Shown here piece after piece: positions 46,587-57,749 of a stretch of DNA of 64,000 bases. Within the stretch, counting starts at the first letter, position 1. Every line of letters starts with the position of its first letter. Under the pieces are notes generated by a model. The model saw only the letters and a list, made by a program, of their open reading frames with translations. It was not told the origin of the DNA and made no database searches. The stretch comes from Endomychus coccineus (lineage: Eukaryota; Arthropoda; Insecta; Coleoptera; Endomychidae): positions 33,956,297-34,020,296 of the forward strand of contig OY294068.1 of assembly GCA_958510875.1 (NCBI GenBank), in the 5' to 3' direction. The translations under genes were made by a program, and so were the position numbers.

Positions 46587-46832
46587 TTAGTAGCTAAAAA
46601 TTACAATTCCATTTCGGAAATCATTATCCAAAATGGAATTTTCCTCTCTTGACGTTTTGTACGAATGCTCTTGCAGATAACGGTGAACTTCGTTGGCAGA
46701 GCGAGGCAAAGTTGGCAATGTTTTGCGACTTCTATTGTACATATTTTCTTTGACGCATTTTAATTCCCGGAAAGTCAATGTTTCTGAAAAAAAATCTGAG
46801 GGAAAACCATTTGAAGCTAATTCTTTATGCAA
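46587..46832 (-). pseudogene. MULE transposase N-terminal remnant
   Basis: Minus frame contains KENMYNRSRKTLPTLPRSAN, EVHRYLQEH and ILDNDFRNGIVIFS. This pattern (R-rich, LPxLP, EVH, then a hydrophobic IVIFS) precedes the DDE domain in FLYWCH-MULE proteins. The catalytic core that should lie between this and 46016-46264 is absent. It matches the RRSLLPGLPKS block at 27.0 kb. Confidence 0.5.
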
Positions 46833-47069
46833 TTTTCAGTTGGTCTCTCTGTAGGCTCTTCTTCCGCTTTTCTTTTGCAGGCAACACTAACAACTTGTCC
46901 AGCAATTTTGTCTTCAGTATTGTTACAACAGAACTAGCCTATTCCCTAATGGTATACACATAAAACTCACATTTACCAAAGGAAGGTCTGTATGACGAGT
47001 TTCAGGCACCCTTAAAATTTGAGACCTTGACTGGTCCCCGTAATCAAATTGTGACAATACCGTCCGTAT

Positions 47070-47145
47070 TGATCCGTTTGTCAGTAAATTGCATATTAAC
47101 GATTTTGTTTCCGTCATAATAACAATTAACTCATTTAATCGTGAA
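47070..47145. repeat. Direct repeat near MULE fragments, copy 2
   Basis: Partner of 45590-45670. Confidence 0.6.
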
Positions 47146-47884
47146 ACTTAAAATGTCTTAACAAAATTACGAGAAGAAAGATGATGTTAGAAAGCTTTAT
47201 TCAAAGTAATTACAATTGTCATATAATTGCATTTGAAATATATTTCAATCGCTATCCAGAAAGAATACAACCAAATGAAGCTATTTTCAAGAGGTTTAAA
47301 GAAAGTCTTATCAATTGTGGATTCTTCAACAAGCCAAGACCAAAAATTACAACATTCCTACGGAATATACTATATTGATGGATCGTTTAATAACTGAGTG
47401 GAATGAGCATTTAATCAATTTGACAATATAGCAGTGTTCAGGGCCGGACCTAGAGTTTAAGGGGTCCCGGGGCAAGACTAAGTTCGGGGCCCTATTTCTC
47501 TATTGAGTTTGTCAACTCAATTTTTCCCAATTTTTGTAAAAAAAAGGAAACAAGGCATTATTATTTTCATTCATAAACAATTTGTTTTATTTGTCTTACA
47601 CATTTTTCACGTTGTATTACATATTAATTTGTAAGTTAAAATATCAGACATTATAACATCATCAATCATGTAAAGTAGTAATATATTCTTAGCTATAATA
47701 TTATACGGTACTTTCATCCCTTACATTACAAAATTATAAATTATATAGAGAAGGATGAGATATTCGAGTAGTCATTATACATCGCCTTTAATTCGCTTAT
47801 ATTCAGAAGTTGTTCGATAAGATTTTAGTATTAAAAGATTAAACTAATGCTCATAATCACGATTCGATATTTGAGGAAAAAATT

Positions 47885-48157
47885 TTAAAACTTTCTTTTT
47901 CTTGCTTTTGAAGAGATAAATTGTTCAATGACTTTATCGAAATAAATTGTGCGCGCTCTCAGATATTCGATTGATAACAATGATAAGTTGCTCAGCTTTT
48001 CTTGTTGCATCGAGCTCCGCAAGTAACTTTTGATTAATTTTAATTTGGAAAACGATCGTTCAGCTTTTGCCGTAGTGACTGGGACTGTCAGAAATATGAG
48101 AAGGGCTTTACAAATATCTGGGTAGCTGGATGACAATAACGCATTTTCAATTATCAA
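47885..48157 (-). pseudogene. hAT dimerisation domain fragment
   Basis: Ninety residues with FLTVPVTTAKAERSFSKLKL, IKSYLRSSMQQEKLSNLSLL and SIEYL, the hAT C-terminal dimerisation domain of ZMYM1-like transposases. It ends with a Lys/Arg-rich tail and stop inside the element; the catalytic parts are deleted. Confidence 0.8.
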
Positions 48158-48294
48158 AAAATGAGCTAGCTGTTTGACGACATGTATATCTGAGAAAAGG
48201 GTAACTTCGGAAGAAACGCTCCATTAAATGATAAATTCTTTATGTTTATAAAATCTCACACTTCTAACAATACCGTTTTTTTTCTAAGCTCAAG

Positions 48295-48349
48295 ATTCGT
48301 ACAGAATCTTATAGGTTTTACCTCTAAACCTATAAGATTCTGTACGAAT
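48295..48349. repeat. Perfect hairpin, 24-bp arms, inside the hAT
   Basis: 48295-48318 and 48326-48349 are exact inverted copies (ATTCGTACAGAATCTTATAG and on) with a 7-base loop. Confidence 0.9.
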
Positions 48350-48869
48350 ATATAAAAACAGATTTTTCGCAATAGCTTTTATTATTCTAAATAAATAAAT
48401 TAATCAGTTAATAAATTTTCACATAACGAAGAACAATGAGACAGCGCTAAAAATGCTTGCACTTCGAAACATTTTTTCTGTTTTTGTTCTTCGCTCAGGG
48501 GGCCCTCCGAGCCCGGGGGCATTGCCCCGGTTGCCCTATTGTAGTTCCGGCCCTGGCAGTGTTGTTTAAAAAAATGCCTAGCCAATTTATAAGATATATG
48601 TGATATACTGTCATTCAAGGAAGGTTTGATAATCCGTGCGTGTTTTAGAAACCAACTAGGTGAGTCGTGAGCAAAATGCTATCTGAGTGAAATTAAAAGG
48701 AATCTTGCAACTTGGTATAAAGAAAATTTTGCCCATTTAAAGAAAAATCAAGGGTGAAAAATCAGCATTAGCAGAACTTATTTTGAATACAGGTTTCTCT
48801 TGAAACACACGACAAAATATCTAAGTAAATTAGACGGCATTTTTCTTCTTTTCCATACTTTGACTACAC

Positions 48870-49040
48870 GAGAGAGAAACCTATAATGTTCGAAGAACAT
48901 CATCGTGTGAATCAGCCGTGGAATGTTGGGAGATAAATTTTTCTTGAAGGTTTGGAGGTTATATGCATAGAGAAAGACCTCACTACGCAAAGAGCTCCAC
49001 AACTTCGCTGTTTGATAAAACAATGAAGTCTCGATGGACA
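48870..49040. repeat. Dispersed repeat, copy 2
   Basis: Same ordered blocks as 31905-32110. Confidence 0.6.
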
Positions 49041-49195
49041 TTCATAACGAGGAAAGCAATATGATGAATTCAAATTTATCTCCAGCTGAGAGTAGTCCCT
49101 TGTTTACTCTTTCAATTCCGGATAGTATTTAAACAGGCACATTTTAATTTCTAATTTAGTTTTCTCTGATGATTGCTACTTGGTAGTTGAAAGAT

Positions 49196-49245
49196 CCTCA
49201 GTAGTTTTAGTAGATAAGGGTGATTGTTTCTTTCTATAGCTGTTA
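49196..49245 (-). repeat. Short dispersed motif, copy 2
   Basis: Complement reads GCTATAGAAAGAAACAATCA and continues CCCTTATCTACTAAAA, very like 58975-59012. Confidence 0.6.
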
Positions 49246-50879
49246 TGTGACATAATATATGTAACTATATATTCAAGGTATTCAAGTGAGAAAAAAGAAA
49301 TTTCAACGTAAAAACTAGAACATACTTTTAAAACCACTACAACTTTCGAGTTTTCAAAGTGTTTCAACAAATGGAACCAATTATGAAACTCCATTTCGAA
49401 TGCCAAGTACCTTCATACTGGAATAAGGATGGCCATTATAAAAATCTCTTTCATTTTTTTAGTTCGTTGATTAGTTGTTGAATACAATTATCATGAATGC
49501 AAATGCGCATAATGCTTTCATTGTTAGTAAACAATAGACAAACAATGGCTGTGTTTCAAGCCAATGGGGTACGAAGTAACCCTTGGAAATGTTCCGCTAT
49601 TGGATGCTTCAGGCCAACCCCACATCTGCAGAATTAATTAGTTTGCTGTTTCTGCATTTCCGCGTAATTTGATAGCGTGTTCTTCAAAGTTTGTTCTTAT
49701 ATGTGAATCAGCTATTCTACTGCTTATACGTCTATCATATCTGTAATGTTGCCATCTTCTCGATCGTTTCAAACAATCTTAGAAAATAAGAGCAATACGA
49801 AGATATGATACATTGAATTGAGTTATTTTTAGCTTTGTGAAACCTACTTCATTTTAAACAAATTCAACACAATTGCTTATTATCAGTTTCAATTTCAGTA
49901 GTAGTATTATGATATACATTAACAGAACAGCGGCGGATTCTAGGGGTCCGGGTGGAAGTGCCTCATCATACAAATCAAACCCACGAATAGAAAAATGAGT
50001 ATTATTTATGAAGTATACGTAATTTATTAATATTCAAATATTGCAGAACATTGCAAGATAAGTTTTTGTTTGAGTATGCGTTATGAAAAAAAGTAAGTGA
50101 AGTATTCACTTCATATACGGATAGAATCTGTATCAATTAGCCAAAGTAACGAAATCCAGTTCAATAGTTCCCTTTAGGCGGATCAATCTTGAGCTCAGCA
50201 CCCATCATATTCAGTCAAACGTATGCGTTTTTAAGATTATACGCATACTATAATGAGTGTCTCACATTAAGACTGTGAAAAGAATCCACTGTAGCAGATA
50301 GGTAGCTTACAACACGAACACGAAACCGACAGAAGCAGTAAAACACCGGTATTTGGTGTTAATAATACCATTAATATAGTAAATTATTTTTATTGATACG
50401 ATCCAGAGGAAGGGTCACACAAATAAAACTGAAACTTAAACAATAAATCAATGCGAGGTGGTGATGTGAAGATAGAATTGGCGTCAACTAGCGGAGGATG
50501 TGGAGAGTCGGGTATAATGTGAGAGATTGTAGAGACTTCTTAGTAAATAAATGTAGATTCAGTAATCTTTGTTATGACGATAAGTTGTACCTAGAATAAT
50601 CAGAACCAGATTTGAGTGAAAATTTGATTTATAATAGTATGAAAGCTATGATTGGCAGCTCAAGGATGGAAAACTCATTTTGTTGAACTTGTATCCTTTT
50701 TTCGGATGGTAGTGAAACAGCATGGTGGGAAACAGGATACTCGGATATCAAAAATGTATGTCGTTCTTAAGAGAAATATAACAGGAGCAAGGATTATATT
50801 ACTTCAAATTGTATGTTCGTTATGTTAGGTAAACAAAACCTATAGCAATATACAATTTGGGTAAAATCAGGAAATTTTA

Positions 50880-51530
50880 ACGACTTTGATCGGTGATTCA
50901 CTTTTGTTATTTGCCAGCATGGTAGCGAAAATCTTCCTTTCCCCAATCATTCAAATGCATAACATCCCAATATCCTTTTCACTCTCGTTCCTAGATGTAT
51001 TAGTTAGTCGACAGACTGACGGTACTTTGGGACATTCTGTGTATCGAAAACTGTAATAGAATACCTGAATGGTTTTTCCCACTACCACCCTGCCCAAAAG
51101 CAATCTGTCATAAATTCCTTGATCCACAGAGCTGTCAATTTTTCCCAACCCCAATCCTTAAAATCAGAATTAAAACACCTTTCACTTGTCTTATTATCAA
51201 ATAATTTCTCCCATTATGACATTCAAAATATAATAAAGAAATACACTTCACCTAAAATTTCAATCAACCTGAACCACAAGCCCCCCACTTCCTATATTCA
51301 CTGCCAATGTTCCATATATTGAAAATATGTCACATCGAATTTCCATAATCATTAAGAAGCATAATATTTCTACTTTTTTCCACACTTCCAAAACTATCTC
51401 AGTCTTACAAACCTATCAAAGATCCTCTTCGACCTCTTCATTTAGAAGGTGTTTATAGCATTCCCTGTTCTTGCGGTGAAACAGGTCGTTCAGTAGCTAC
51501 TCGTGTGAAAAAATTTTTAATGACTTTGAT
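50880..51530 (+). mobile_element. Penelope-like element fragment, copy 3
   Basis: Follows the same order as 36530-37110. A broken RT part has CISSRQTDGTLGHSVYRK. 51119-51322 reads IHRAVNFSQPQSLKSELKHL and SNNFSHYDIQNIIKKYTSPK. A partial GIY-YIG ends near TGRSVATRVKK at about 51510, where homology stops. It is decayed and 3' truncated. Confidence 0.75.
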
Positions 51531-51928
51531 CAATAATCCATTTTTTTTTAGTATGGAATAGCAGCTATTTCGGGGACGCGATGAGAATGATAACAATTTT
51601 TCGAATCGAGGTGATTTCAGAGCCCTCGCCAAGTAATTAGTAAACGCGATATTCATATACGCAGTTTTTTAGAAAAGACACCAAGTCTGATTCCGCCGGT
51701 ATACATCAAAATCTATACAGATCAACTTTATTGTTCCACTAGTTTTGTTTCGATGAGGAAATTAAAAGAGAAATTTCGAAATCTTCCGTCGTTTCATGGC
51801 AAGTTGACGAAATGTTCTTTGAGAGTTTTGTAATTTCAGATGACAAATAGTTCACGATTTCAGATTGATTGGTTGAAATACCTATTTTATCAATTATATA
51901 GTAAGTTCTTCAATTCAACATAAAGATC

Positions 51929-52527
51929 TCTCTAGTCTAGGTCGGTTAGTAACGCCACAAACTAATAGTTCTAGACAGCTATTCCGCTTTCCTCATAGAG
52001 CTGGAACTAGAAAATTTGCAACGTTACTGAACGATTGTAGAAGGTAGACTTAAACGATCAACATCACGGTAAAAAGACCAAAATGTCTCACGTCACCTAC
52101 GAATAGATGTCTCACTAAGAAATCAAACAATATACGACATTGACTGATAGATTTCTAGAACTTAACGGGGAATTTAAGACTACTAGAGTGCGCCAAATGT
52201 CGACACCAAACCAATGTAAGAAATTAGGTATAAATGAATATATGAATATATTTGTTTATCCCATGTTGACTTTTTGCACACAAGAATCACAAGATCTCTA
52301 TAGTCTAGATCGATCGGTAACGCCACAAAGTATTAGTTCGTAGATGGCGTGAGATATTTTGGTCTTTTTACAACGCTGCTGCTTGTTTATGTCTACCTTC
52401 AAGAGAGATCGTTCAGTAACGTTGCAAGCTTGGTCGTTCTACTGATGAGCATTGTGAGAACAGCTAAACAGCTGTCTAGAACTGTTAGTTTGTGGCATTA
52501 CTGCTCGATCTAGACCAGAGAGACCTT
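51929..52527. repeat. MITE pair with inverted ends
   Basis: 52299-52527 has inverted ends of about 45 bp (CTAGATCGATCGGTAACGCC on the left, complement of CTAGATCGAGCAGTAATGCC on the right). 51929-52115 is an inverted, longer partial copy of the right part of it. Together they form a fold-back with arms of up to about 190 bp. Confidence 0.65.
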
Positions 52528-52574
52528 ATCATTTATCATTTTTATCTGGGAAAAGACAATATGAGATATATGAA

Positions 52575-52792
52575 ACTTAACTTTCGAACTATTGGAAATA
52601 GCTTTTTAAAAAATAATTTTATTGTCTATAAGAGGTTTACAATATGAAAGTTGAATTAAGACTAAACTAATATCTAACAGAATGAAGCACATCTCAACAC
52701 ATGTCCTGGAATCGCTACCGTCCGCATGAATCCAATAACGCTGATTTAGATTACAACGTTTGCTATTTATTCGTAGAATTAGTTATATAACT
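52575..52792 (-). repeat. 3' LTR
   Basis: 218 bp, matching 57953-58171 with a few substitutions and a one-base length difference (ACCGTCCGCAT versus ACCGCTACGCAT and an AATTTTATTG versus AAATTCATTG change). Reads AGTTATATAA to GTTAAGT on the minus strand. Confidence 0.93.
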
Positions 52793-52800
52793 CCTCCCTT
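52793..52800 (-). other. Polypurine tract
   Basis: AAGGGAGG on the minus strand, directly before the 3' LTR; the expected plus-strand primer site. Confidence 0.75.
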
Positions 52801-52801
52801 G

Positions 52802-54440
52802 TCAGAATGAAGCTTCCGCTGGAAGGTGAACTTTTCTTTCTTGTAATTCGATGTCAGTTCGTGGATTCTCAATAAGTTGTCTTCTTTTCTGGATCCAATT
52901 CTTGGAAAAGTAAATTATTGCCAAAATGATGCCCAAGTATAAAAGTACAGTCCAGATACTCGGAATATGATAATTACCAATTGGTTCTTCTATAATAGGA
53001 ATCGCCGGATTTAACGGAATTTCTCCAAGTTTTAAATTTTTCAAGTTTATGCTAAAATTGGCAATTTTCGTATGTTCTATTTCCATCCGAAGATTATCGA
53101 TAACAACAGGTTTCCCATAGGTTTTGTCCAAATAACTCAGTTCTTGATTATCAAAGACTGTTTTACACCCATTTTCTTTGATGAGAAAGATTCCACTTAG
53201 GGTCTTCGAATCGGTTTGTTCTTGACATTTACTATTAATCACTGCTTGAGTCGGAAATACGCCCAAGTATTGATTTATTTCGGGAATTATTTCTATGTGG
53301 TTGTTTTGAATGTTTAATTTAATAAATTGGCATTGGCTTGAGTTTCCGAAATTCAGGATGTTTTCTTCACATGATGTACGCTGATTGAGTTGCAAGTAGC
53401 TAGGGCATTGGAAGGTTTTGTTTTTGGTACAAATATCGCTTAGAGGTTTAATTATATTGTTAAATTTCAATAAGTATCTGACATCTGATATTAAGGTAAC
53501 GAATTCTGACTTGTATTTTGTTGGAACAGAATGTAAATAATAAAGTTCGAACTCTTGTTCGTAGTCAATTGGTATTGATAAGAAATAACTTATGCGATTT
53601 GATTCTATTCGAAAATTGGTTCTAATAATTGATTCTAAGTCTAAAATATTTTCATATTTTAATTTAAACGGGAAGTTCTCCTTATAATAATTTGATATTC
53701 TCTGTAGTTCTAAAAATAACTCATTAGGCTTTAAAATACTAGGATGTAAAATCTTCAATTTACAAAATGTAACAGAATTTTCTATATCTTGCCAAATCTC
53801 AAATATGGCATTATATAATGTAGTTAACTGATTATAAACTTCGTATACTGAAAAAATATCTACACGATCAGCATTTTGTTTCATGATTCCATTTATTTCA
53901 TAAATTTTTGATTTAATAATGTTCTCATTATGTTGAATGTCTTGTATTGTGTTATTCAATTGTTTAATAATTTGATTATTCACGGAGTATTGCATTTTTA
54001 GCAGGGAATGTAATTGTTGCTGATTAGATTGAATATGTTTTAATATTTTATCAATTCTCTCTCCATCTTGTTCATCTAAATTTCCCGTTAATGTCTTTAT
54101 AATGGTACCTAAGCCATTTATTAAACCTCTTTTATTTCTAATAGCCGTGTGTGCATTAAAATTATTCATTTTATCTCTAATAAGCGATTGACTAAATGTA
54201 ATTATTTTATCATAACTATCTACTGCCTTAGTGATAAGTGTATTATTCATTAAACCTAGCTTAAGATTATCATAACGTAAATTTAAGTAGTTAAATTCTT
54301 CATAAAGGGGTTTTACGTCCAAATAATGAACAAGGGTATGTTCAGTGCGCTGAAGTTTTGCAGGACCTAGATTGATTGGGAGTATCCCTATATTTTGGGT
54401 GATGTTTCTTATTTCTGTTCCTTGTCCGATTGAGAGGAAC
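52802..54440 (-). CDS. Env-like glycoprotein of the LTR element (spliced)
   Basis: One open frame of 506 codons from 54322 to the stop at 52802, extended in frame upstream to a splice acceptor (TTTCAG, exon start 54440). A 23-nt leader exon at 57778-57756, starting with ATG before a GTAAGT donor upstream of gag, matches it in phase. Splicing would add a short hydrophobic start like a signal peptide, as known for errantivirus env. In the 506-codon frame: a dibasic furin-type site at residues 62-65 followed by a Gly-rich fusion-peptide-like segment, a long Gln/Asn-rich helical region (about 95-150), several N-glycosylation sequons, paired cysteines in the middle, a transmembrane helix at about 455-472 and a 34-residue cytoplasmic tail. 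The family is related to baculovirus F proteins. The frame is uninterrupted; whether it is expressed is unknown. Confidence 0.85.
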
Positions 54441-54514
54441 CTGAAATAATTTTAAACTCATAAGTTTCCGTAGTAGGTCTTTTAATATTAGACAAGTGAA
54501 TATTTTCTACTGTG

Positions 54515-57500
54515 TTATGATGTGTTGGTATTAGTTAGTATTAGAACAATTTTGGGGATATCTGGTAAAGGTTCTCTAGTCTCGTTCATTTTATTAATCA
54601 CGTGTGTTTTCTTTTCTTGGATATCTTTGTTAATTTTTTCATATAAAAGTTTAACCTTGTCTTTATGACTTATGATATAGTTGTTCATTATTTGCTTGTC
54701 AATCTCTATATTAAAAGGTGATTCTGTTTCCAAATGTCCTGTTATTATTTCATATGGTCTTAGATTAGTTACGGAATGAATAGAATTATTATATGCTAAT
54801 AACGCATGGTTGACTTTAGATTCAATGGAGTCATTTTTATATTGTGTTTGATTATTCAATAACCGAATGTGTTCTATAAGCGTGGAATGAAAGCGTTCTA
54901 TCAAACCATTTGATTCGGGATGTTGCGAGCTAATAAAATGTAATTTTATTTTGTGAATCTCTAATAATTCCTTCACTAATGAGTTTTTAAATTCTAATCC
55001 ATTATCCGAAATGATTTGTTCTGCAATGCCATGGTGTGTAAAGTATTTAATAAGTTTGTTAACGACTTCTATACCTTGTGATGAACTCAATTTATAAGCT
55101 TGTGCATACTTTAAAAATGAGTCGATAATAGTGAGAAATTTTGCATTTTCTAAGGTTATGCTATCCACATGTAAAATTTGGAAAGGTCTTATTGCCGTGG
55201 GTGTGATATTAAATTTTAGTTTCAGAGGTTTCCTATCATATTTTGTGATTCGACATACTTCACATTTATTAATATAACTCTGAATAGATCTACGTTGATT
55301 CGGCCAATAATATCGACTTTTTATTTGATTTTCAGTTTCATCCACACCTCTATGATTTGTTTTACCTTCGTGGTAGTTTTGAATAATTTGTAACAATTCG
55401 TTGTCATCGCAAACATCAATTAATTTTTTATCGCATTTTATCATTTGTATTTCCGAATTTTTGAAATGAGTTTGATGTATTGTGCTAAATTTCTCATAAA
55501 TCGGATCTTCAAAATAGATATAATATTTAACTTTAGGTACGATGAATTCTTTAATAAAATCGATCATTTCTTGTTCGAAATTATTCTTTGAAAATTGTAT
55601 TAGAATTTTTTGTTTAGTTTTATACAATTTTATAATCGTTGGGCATGAAGGGGTAAAGTTAACTTCTGAAATTATTATTTGGTTTTTTCCATAGTTAACT
55701 GGACAACCTGTTATTTTTATTCCTACAATAGGGTCTTCGTGATTTGAATGAATGGTGTCACTATCATCCTCAACTCTGTCATCAACTTCTACTATCAAAG
55801 ATTCTGTTTCACCAAGATTTTTGTTCATATTAGATTTATCTAATTGTCTATTGAATTCTTCCATGTAACTAAGAATAACACTAGGTTTATCTTTTGTATC
55901 GTGAACCATGTTAAGTTCAGTATCCATATGGCTTGTACGAATTTCAGAAATATCAAACTGCGCTTTTTCAGTTTCAATTTGATTGAAATTTGGACTTTGG
56001 TTTTGTTCGTATTCATCGAACTTTTCCGTTTCGAAAACTGACATGTTCAACGTCACTTTGTTTTCTGGAGGATTCAAAGCCGTACATATAGCTACGTGAT
56101 TATTCACATTTGTAATACACTCAGGTATTTCCAGATTATTTATCTCAGTGTATGGGATGATTATTTCACCATCTTCGATATTTTTTATATTAACCTTAAT
56201 CACTTGTTTTGACCTCGGTTGCACTACTATACAATTCGTGTTATGAGGAAGTTTCTGGTAATTTAGGTTTATAGAGCAATTTGGGGTAATAAGCATATTT
56301 TTATTTAAATCAATAATTGCTTCTAATATTTTCAAGTTATCTATTCCTAGCAAACAATCGAAACAGTTGTGGAAGTTAATTAAATAAAACTTCAAAGAAA
56401 GCTTATCTGGAGAATTAAATAACTTGTTACATGGTATCAACGTACTGTACATCTCGGTTGTTGTACCATGAGCAGTTGATATTTGAAACGGGTCGTTTCT
56501 TATCGCACGGTTGAAATATTTCTCAGCTGTTTCTGGGTTAATAAAAGATCTAGTGCTACCAGTATCTATTAAAATTTTCAGATTATAGTCAGGAAAGATT
56601 ACATATGGTAGATCACTTTGATAATTAGTTAAATTCATTAATTCGAAGGAGGCTTCATCCTCTAAAAAATTATTCGAGTCTTCCGGGAATTCAACCGATG
56701 GTTGTTGATAGATATTATATATCTCTTCGGCTATATAATTCAATTTATTTCTGTCCCAATTCCTAGTATTGTTGGTATTTTGATTTGAAAACCGTGTAGG
56801 TTGATAAGTATTTTTTGTTGAAGTGCTCATAGGAGTCTGAACAGGGATGTTTTTATTTGGATTTATTTGTTGATTATTTGAATTCCTATTCTGTGTTGAA
56901 TAGTTATTAAATCTTGTAAAGTTTTGTTGCCTGTTGAAATTACTGGTACTAGGACCTTGTGGAATTCGAACATTATGTGCGTAATTAGTAATTGGTAAAG
57001 GTTGAATTTTAGGATTAAATTTATGTCTATCTATTTTTTGTTGATTTATTTCTAGTTGAAAATCATTGGTTAGCATACTCAGGGCTGTATTTAAGTCTCC
57101 TGGATTTTTTGTACGCATGTAAGAACCAATCGGATCTTTTAATCCTCTCAATAAAATTCTCAAAGCATAGTTTCTAAAATAACCAGCTAAAACATTAGAT
57201 TCCTCAGCAGGCAAATGTGTAACTAAGTACGATATTTGTAAATTTAATAGATGTTGTACTCTATTGTAAAAATCAAACGGGTTTTCATTTAGTTTTTGTT
57301 TTAACTCTGTAAGCTCGATGTTTAATGTATAGCAATCTCTTTTATCTGCGTAACTGTTAATTAAGCAACTTTTCAAATCTAACCAATTGTGAATAACACA
57401 AGACGAGATATTTCTAGCAGCATCTCCTTTAATTTTAGCTAAAATGCTGGACATTAGATATTCATTCTGGAAGTCATCAGTATTTTGCAAATTATAAAAT

Positions 57501-57745
57501 TTATTTACTAGTTTCTCCGAAATTTCTATGAATCGAGGTAGTAACTCTGTTTCACCATTGAAATCAGGAATCATAGCTAAGTATTCCTGTTTGAGAAGGG
57601 GAATTTGAGCATGAACTTGATTATTTACTGCCATTGTTACCTTGTTTCTTTTGAATATTGGAGATCTAGATCGAAATGATTTATGTAAATTTAAATTTGA
57701 GTCAGAATCAGAACTTTCAGTATCACTAGAACCTCTAAATGACAT
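54515..57745 (-). CDS. Gag-protease-integrase polyprotein without RT/RNase H
   Basis: A single open frame of 1076 codons from ATG 57745. Residues 1 to about 300 resemble errantivirus Gag, with an Asn/Gln-rich C-terminus and no CCHC knuckle. The aspartic protease active site is DTGS at 394-397. Residues about 560-690 are low-complexity acidic sequence where RT and RNase H should be; no RT motifs are present. Integrase follows: HHCC zinc domain (H792, H798, C828, C831), then the catalytic triad D861, D914 and E950, with 35 residues between the last two. The frame ends early after PLPDIPKIVLIL. The continuing pol tail is readable in another frame to about 54400, so a frameshift removed the last part. 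Gag and pol share one frame, whereas relatives need a frameshift. The in-frame loss of about 600 residues is the notable feature. Confidence 0.88.
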   Translation of the reverse strand: MSFRGSSDTESSDSDSNLNLHKSFRSRSPIFKRNKVTMAVNNQVHAQIPLLKQEYLAMIPDFNGETELLPRFIEISEKLVNKFYNLQNTDDFQNEYLMSSILAKIKGDAARNISSCVIHNWLDLKSCLINSYADKRDCYTLNIELTELKQKLNENPFDFYNRVQHLLNLQISYLVTHLPAEESNVLAGYFRNYALRILLRGLKDPIGSYMRTKNPGDLNTALSMLTNDFQLEINQQKIDRHKFNPKIQPLPITNYAHNVRIPQGPSTSNFNRQQNFTRFNNYSTQNRNSNNQQINPNKNIPVQTPMSTSTKNTYQPTRFSNQNTNNTRNWDRNKLNYIAEEIYNIYQQPSVEFPEDSNNFLEDEASFELMNLTNYQSDLPYVIFPDYNLKILIDTGSTRSFINPETAEKYFNRAIRNDPFQISTAHGTTTEMYSTLIPCNKLFNSPDKLSLKFYLINFHNCFDCLLGIDNLKILEAIIDLNKNMLITPNCSINLNYQKLPHNTNCIVVQPRSKQVIKVNIKNIEDGEIIIPYTEINNLEIPECITNVNNHVAICTALNPPENKVTLNMSVFETEKFDEYEQNQSPNFNQIETEKAQFDISEIRTSHMDTELNMVHDTKDKPSVILSYMEEFNRQLDKSNMNKNLGETESLIVEVDDRVEDDSDTIHSNHEDPIVGIKITGCPVNYGKNQIIISEVNFTPSCPTIIKLYKTKQKILIQFSKNNFEQEMIDFIKEFIVPKVKYYIYFEDPIYEKFSTIHQTHFKNSEIQMIKCDKKLIDVCDDNELLQIIQNYHEGKTNHRGVDETENQIKSRYYWPNQRRSIQSYINKCEVCRITKYDRKPLKLKFNITPTAIRPFQILHVDSITLENAKFLTIIDSFLKYAQAYKLSSSQGIEVVNKLIKYFTHHGIAEQIISDNGLEFKNSLVKELLEIHKIKLHFISSQHPESNGLIERFHSTLIEHIRLLNNQTQYKNDSIESKVNHALLAYNNSIHSVTNLRPYEIITGHLETESPFNIEIDKQIMNNYIISHKDKVKLLYEKINKDIQEKKTHVINKMNETREPLPDIPKIVLILTNTNTS

Positions 57746-57749
57746 AAGT

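Larger units (their letters stand above)
47439..48555 (-). mobile_element. 1.1-kb hAT element with 8-bp target duplication
   Basis: Begins CAGGGCCGGACCTAG at 47439 and ends CTATTGTAGTTCCGGCCCTG at 48555; the tips are inverted CAGGGCCGGA. Exact direct repeats GCAGTGTT lie at 47431-47438 and 48556-48563, as required for hAT insertion. Subterminal sequence is GC-rich (CCCGGGGC and complement). The interior keeps only the C-terminal end of a minus-strand transposase, so it is a deletion derivative mobilisable only in trans. The exact target duplication suggests fairly recent insertion. Confidence 0.9.
48564..50870. other. Mostly unrecognised, with repeat pieces
   Basis: Holds dispersed repeat copy 2 (48870-49040, see 31905-32110) and the short motif copy at 49196-49245. 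GGCGGATTCTAGGGGTCCGGG near 49930 looks like a hAT end, but no partner end was found. No host exon supported. Confidence 0.4.

Noticed and set aside
49925..49965. hAT terminal repeat (GGCGGATTCTAGGGGTCCGGG)
   Set aside because: No matching opposite end or target duplication within several kilobases.
55844..56041. Plus-strand 65-residue frame
   Set aside because: Antisense shadow of the gag-pol frame of the LTR element.
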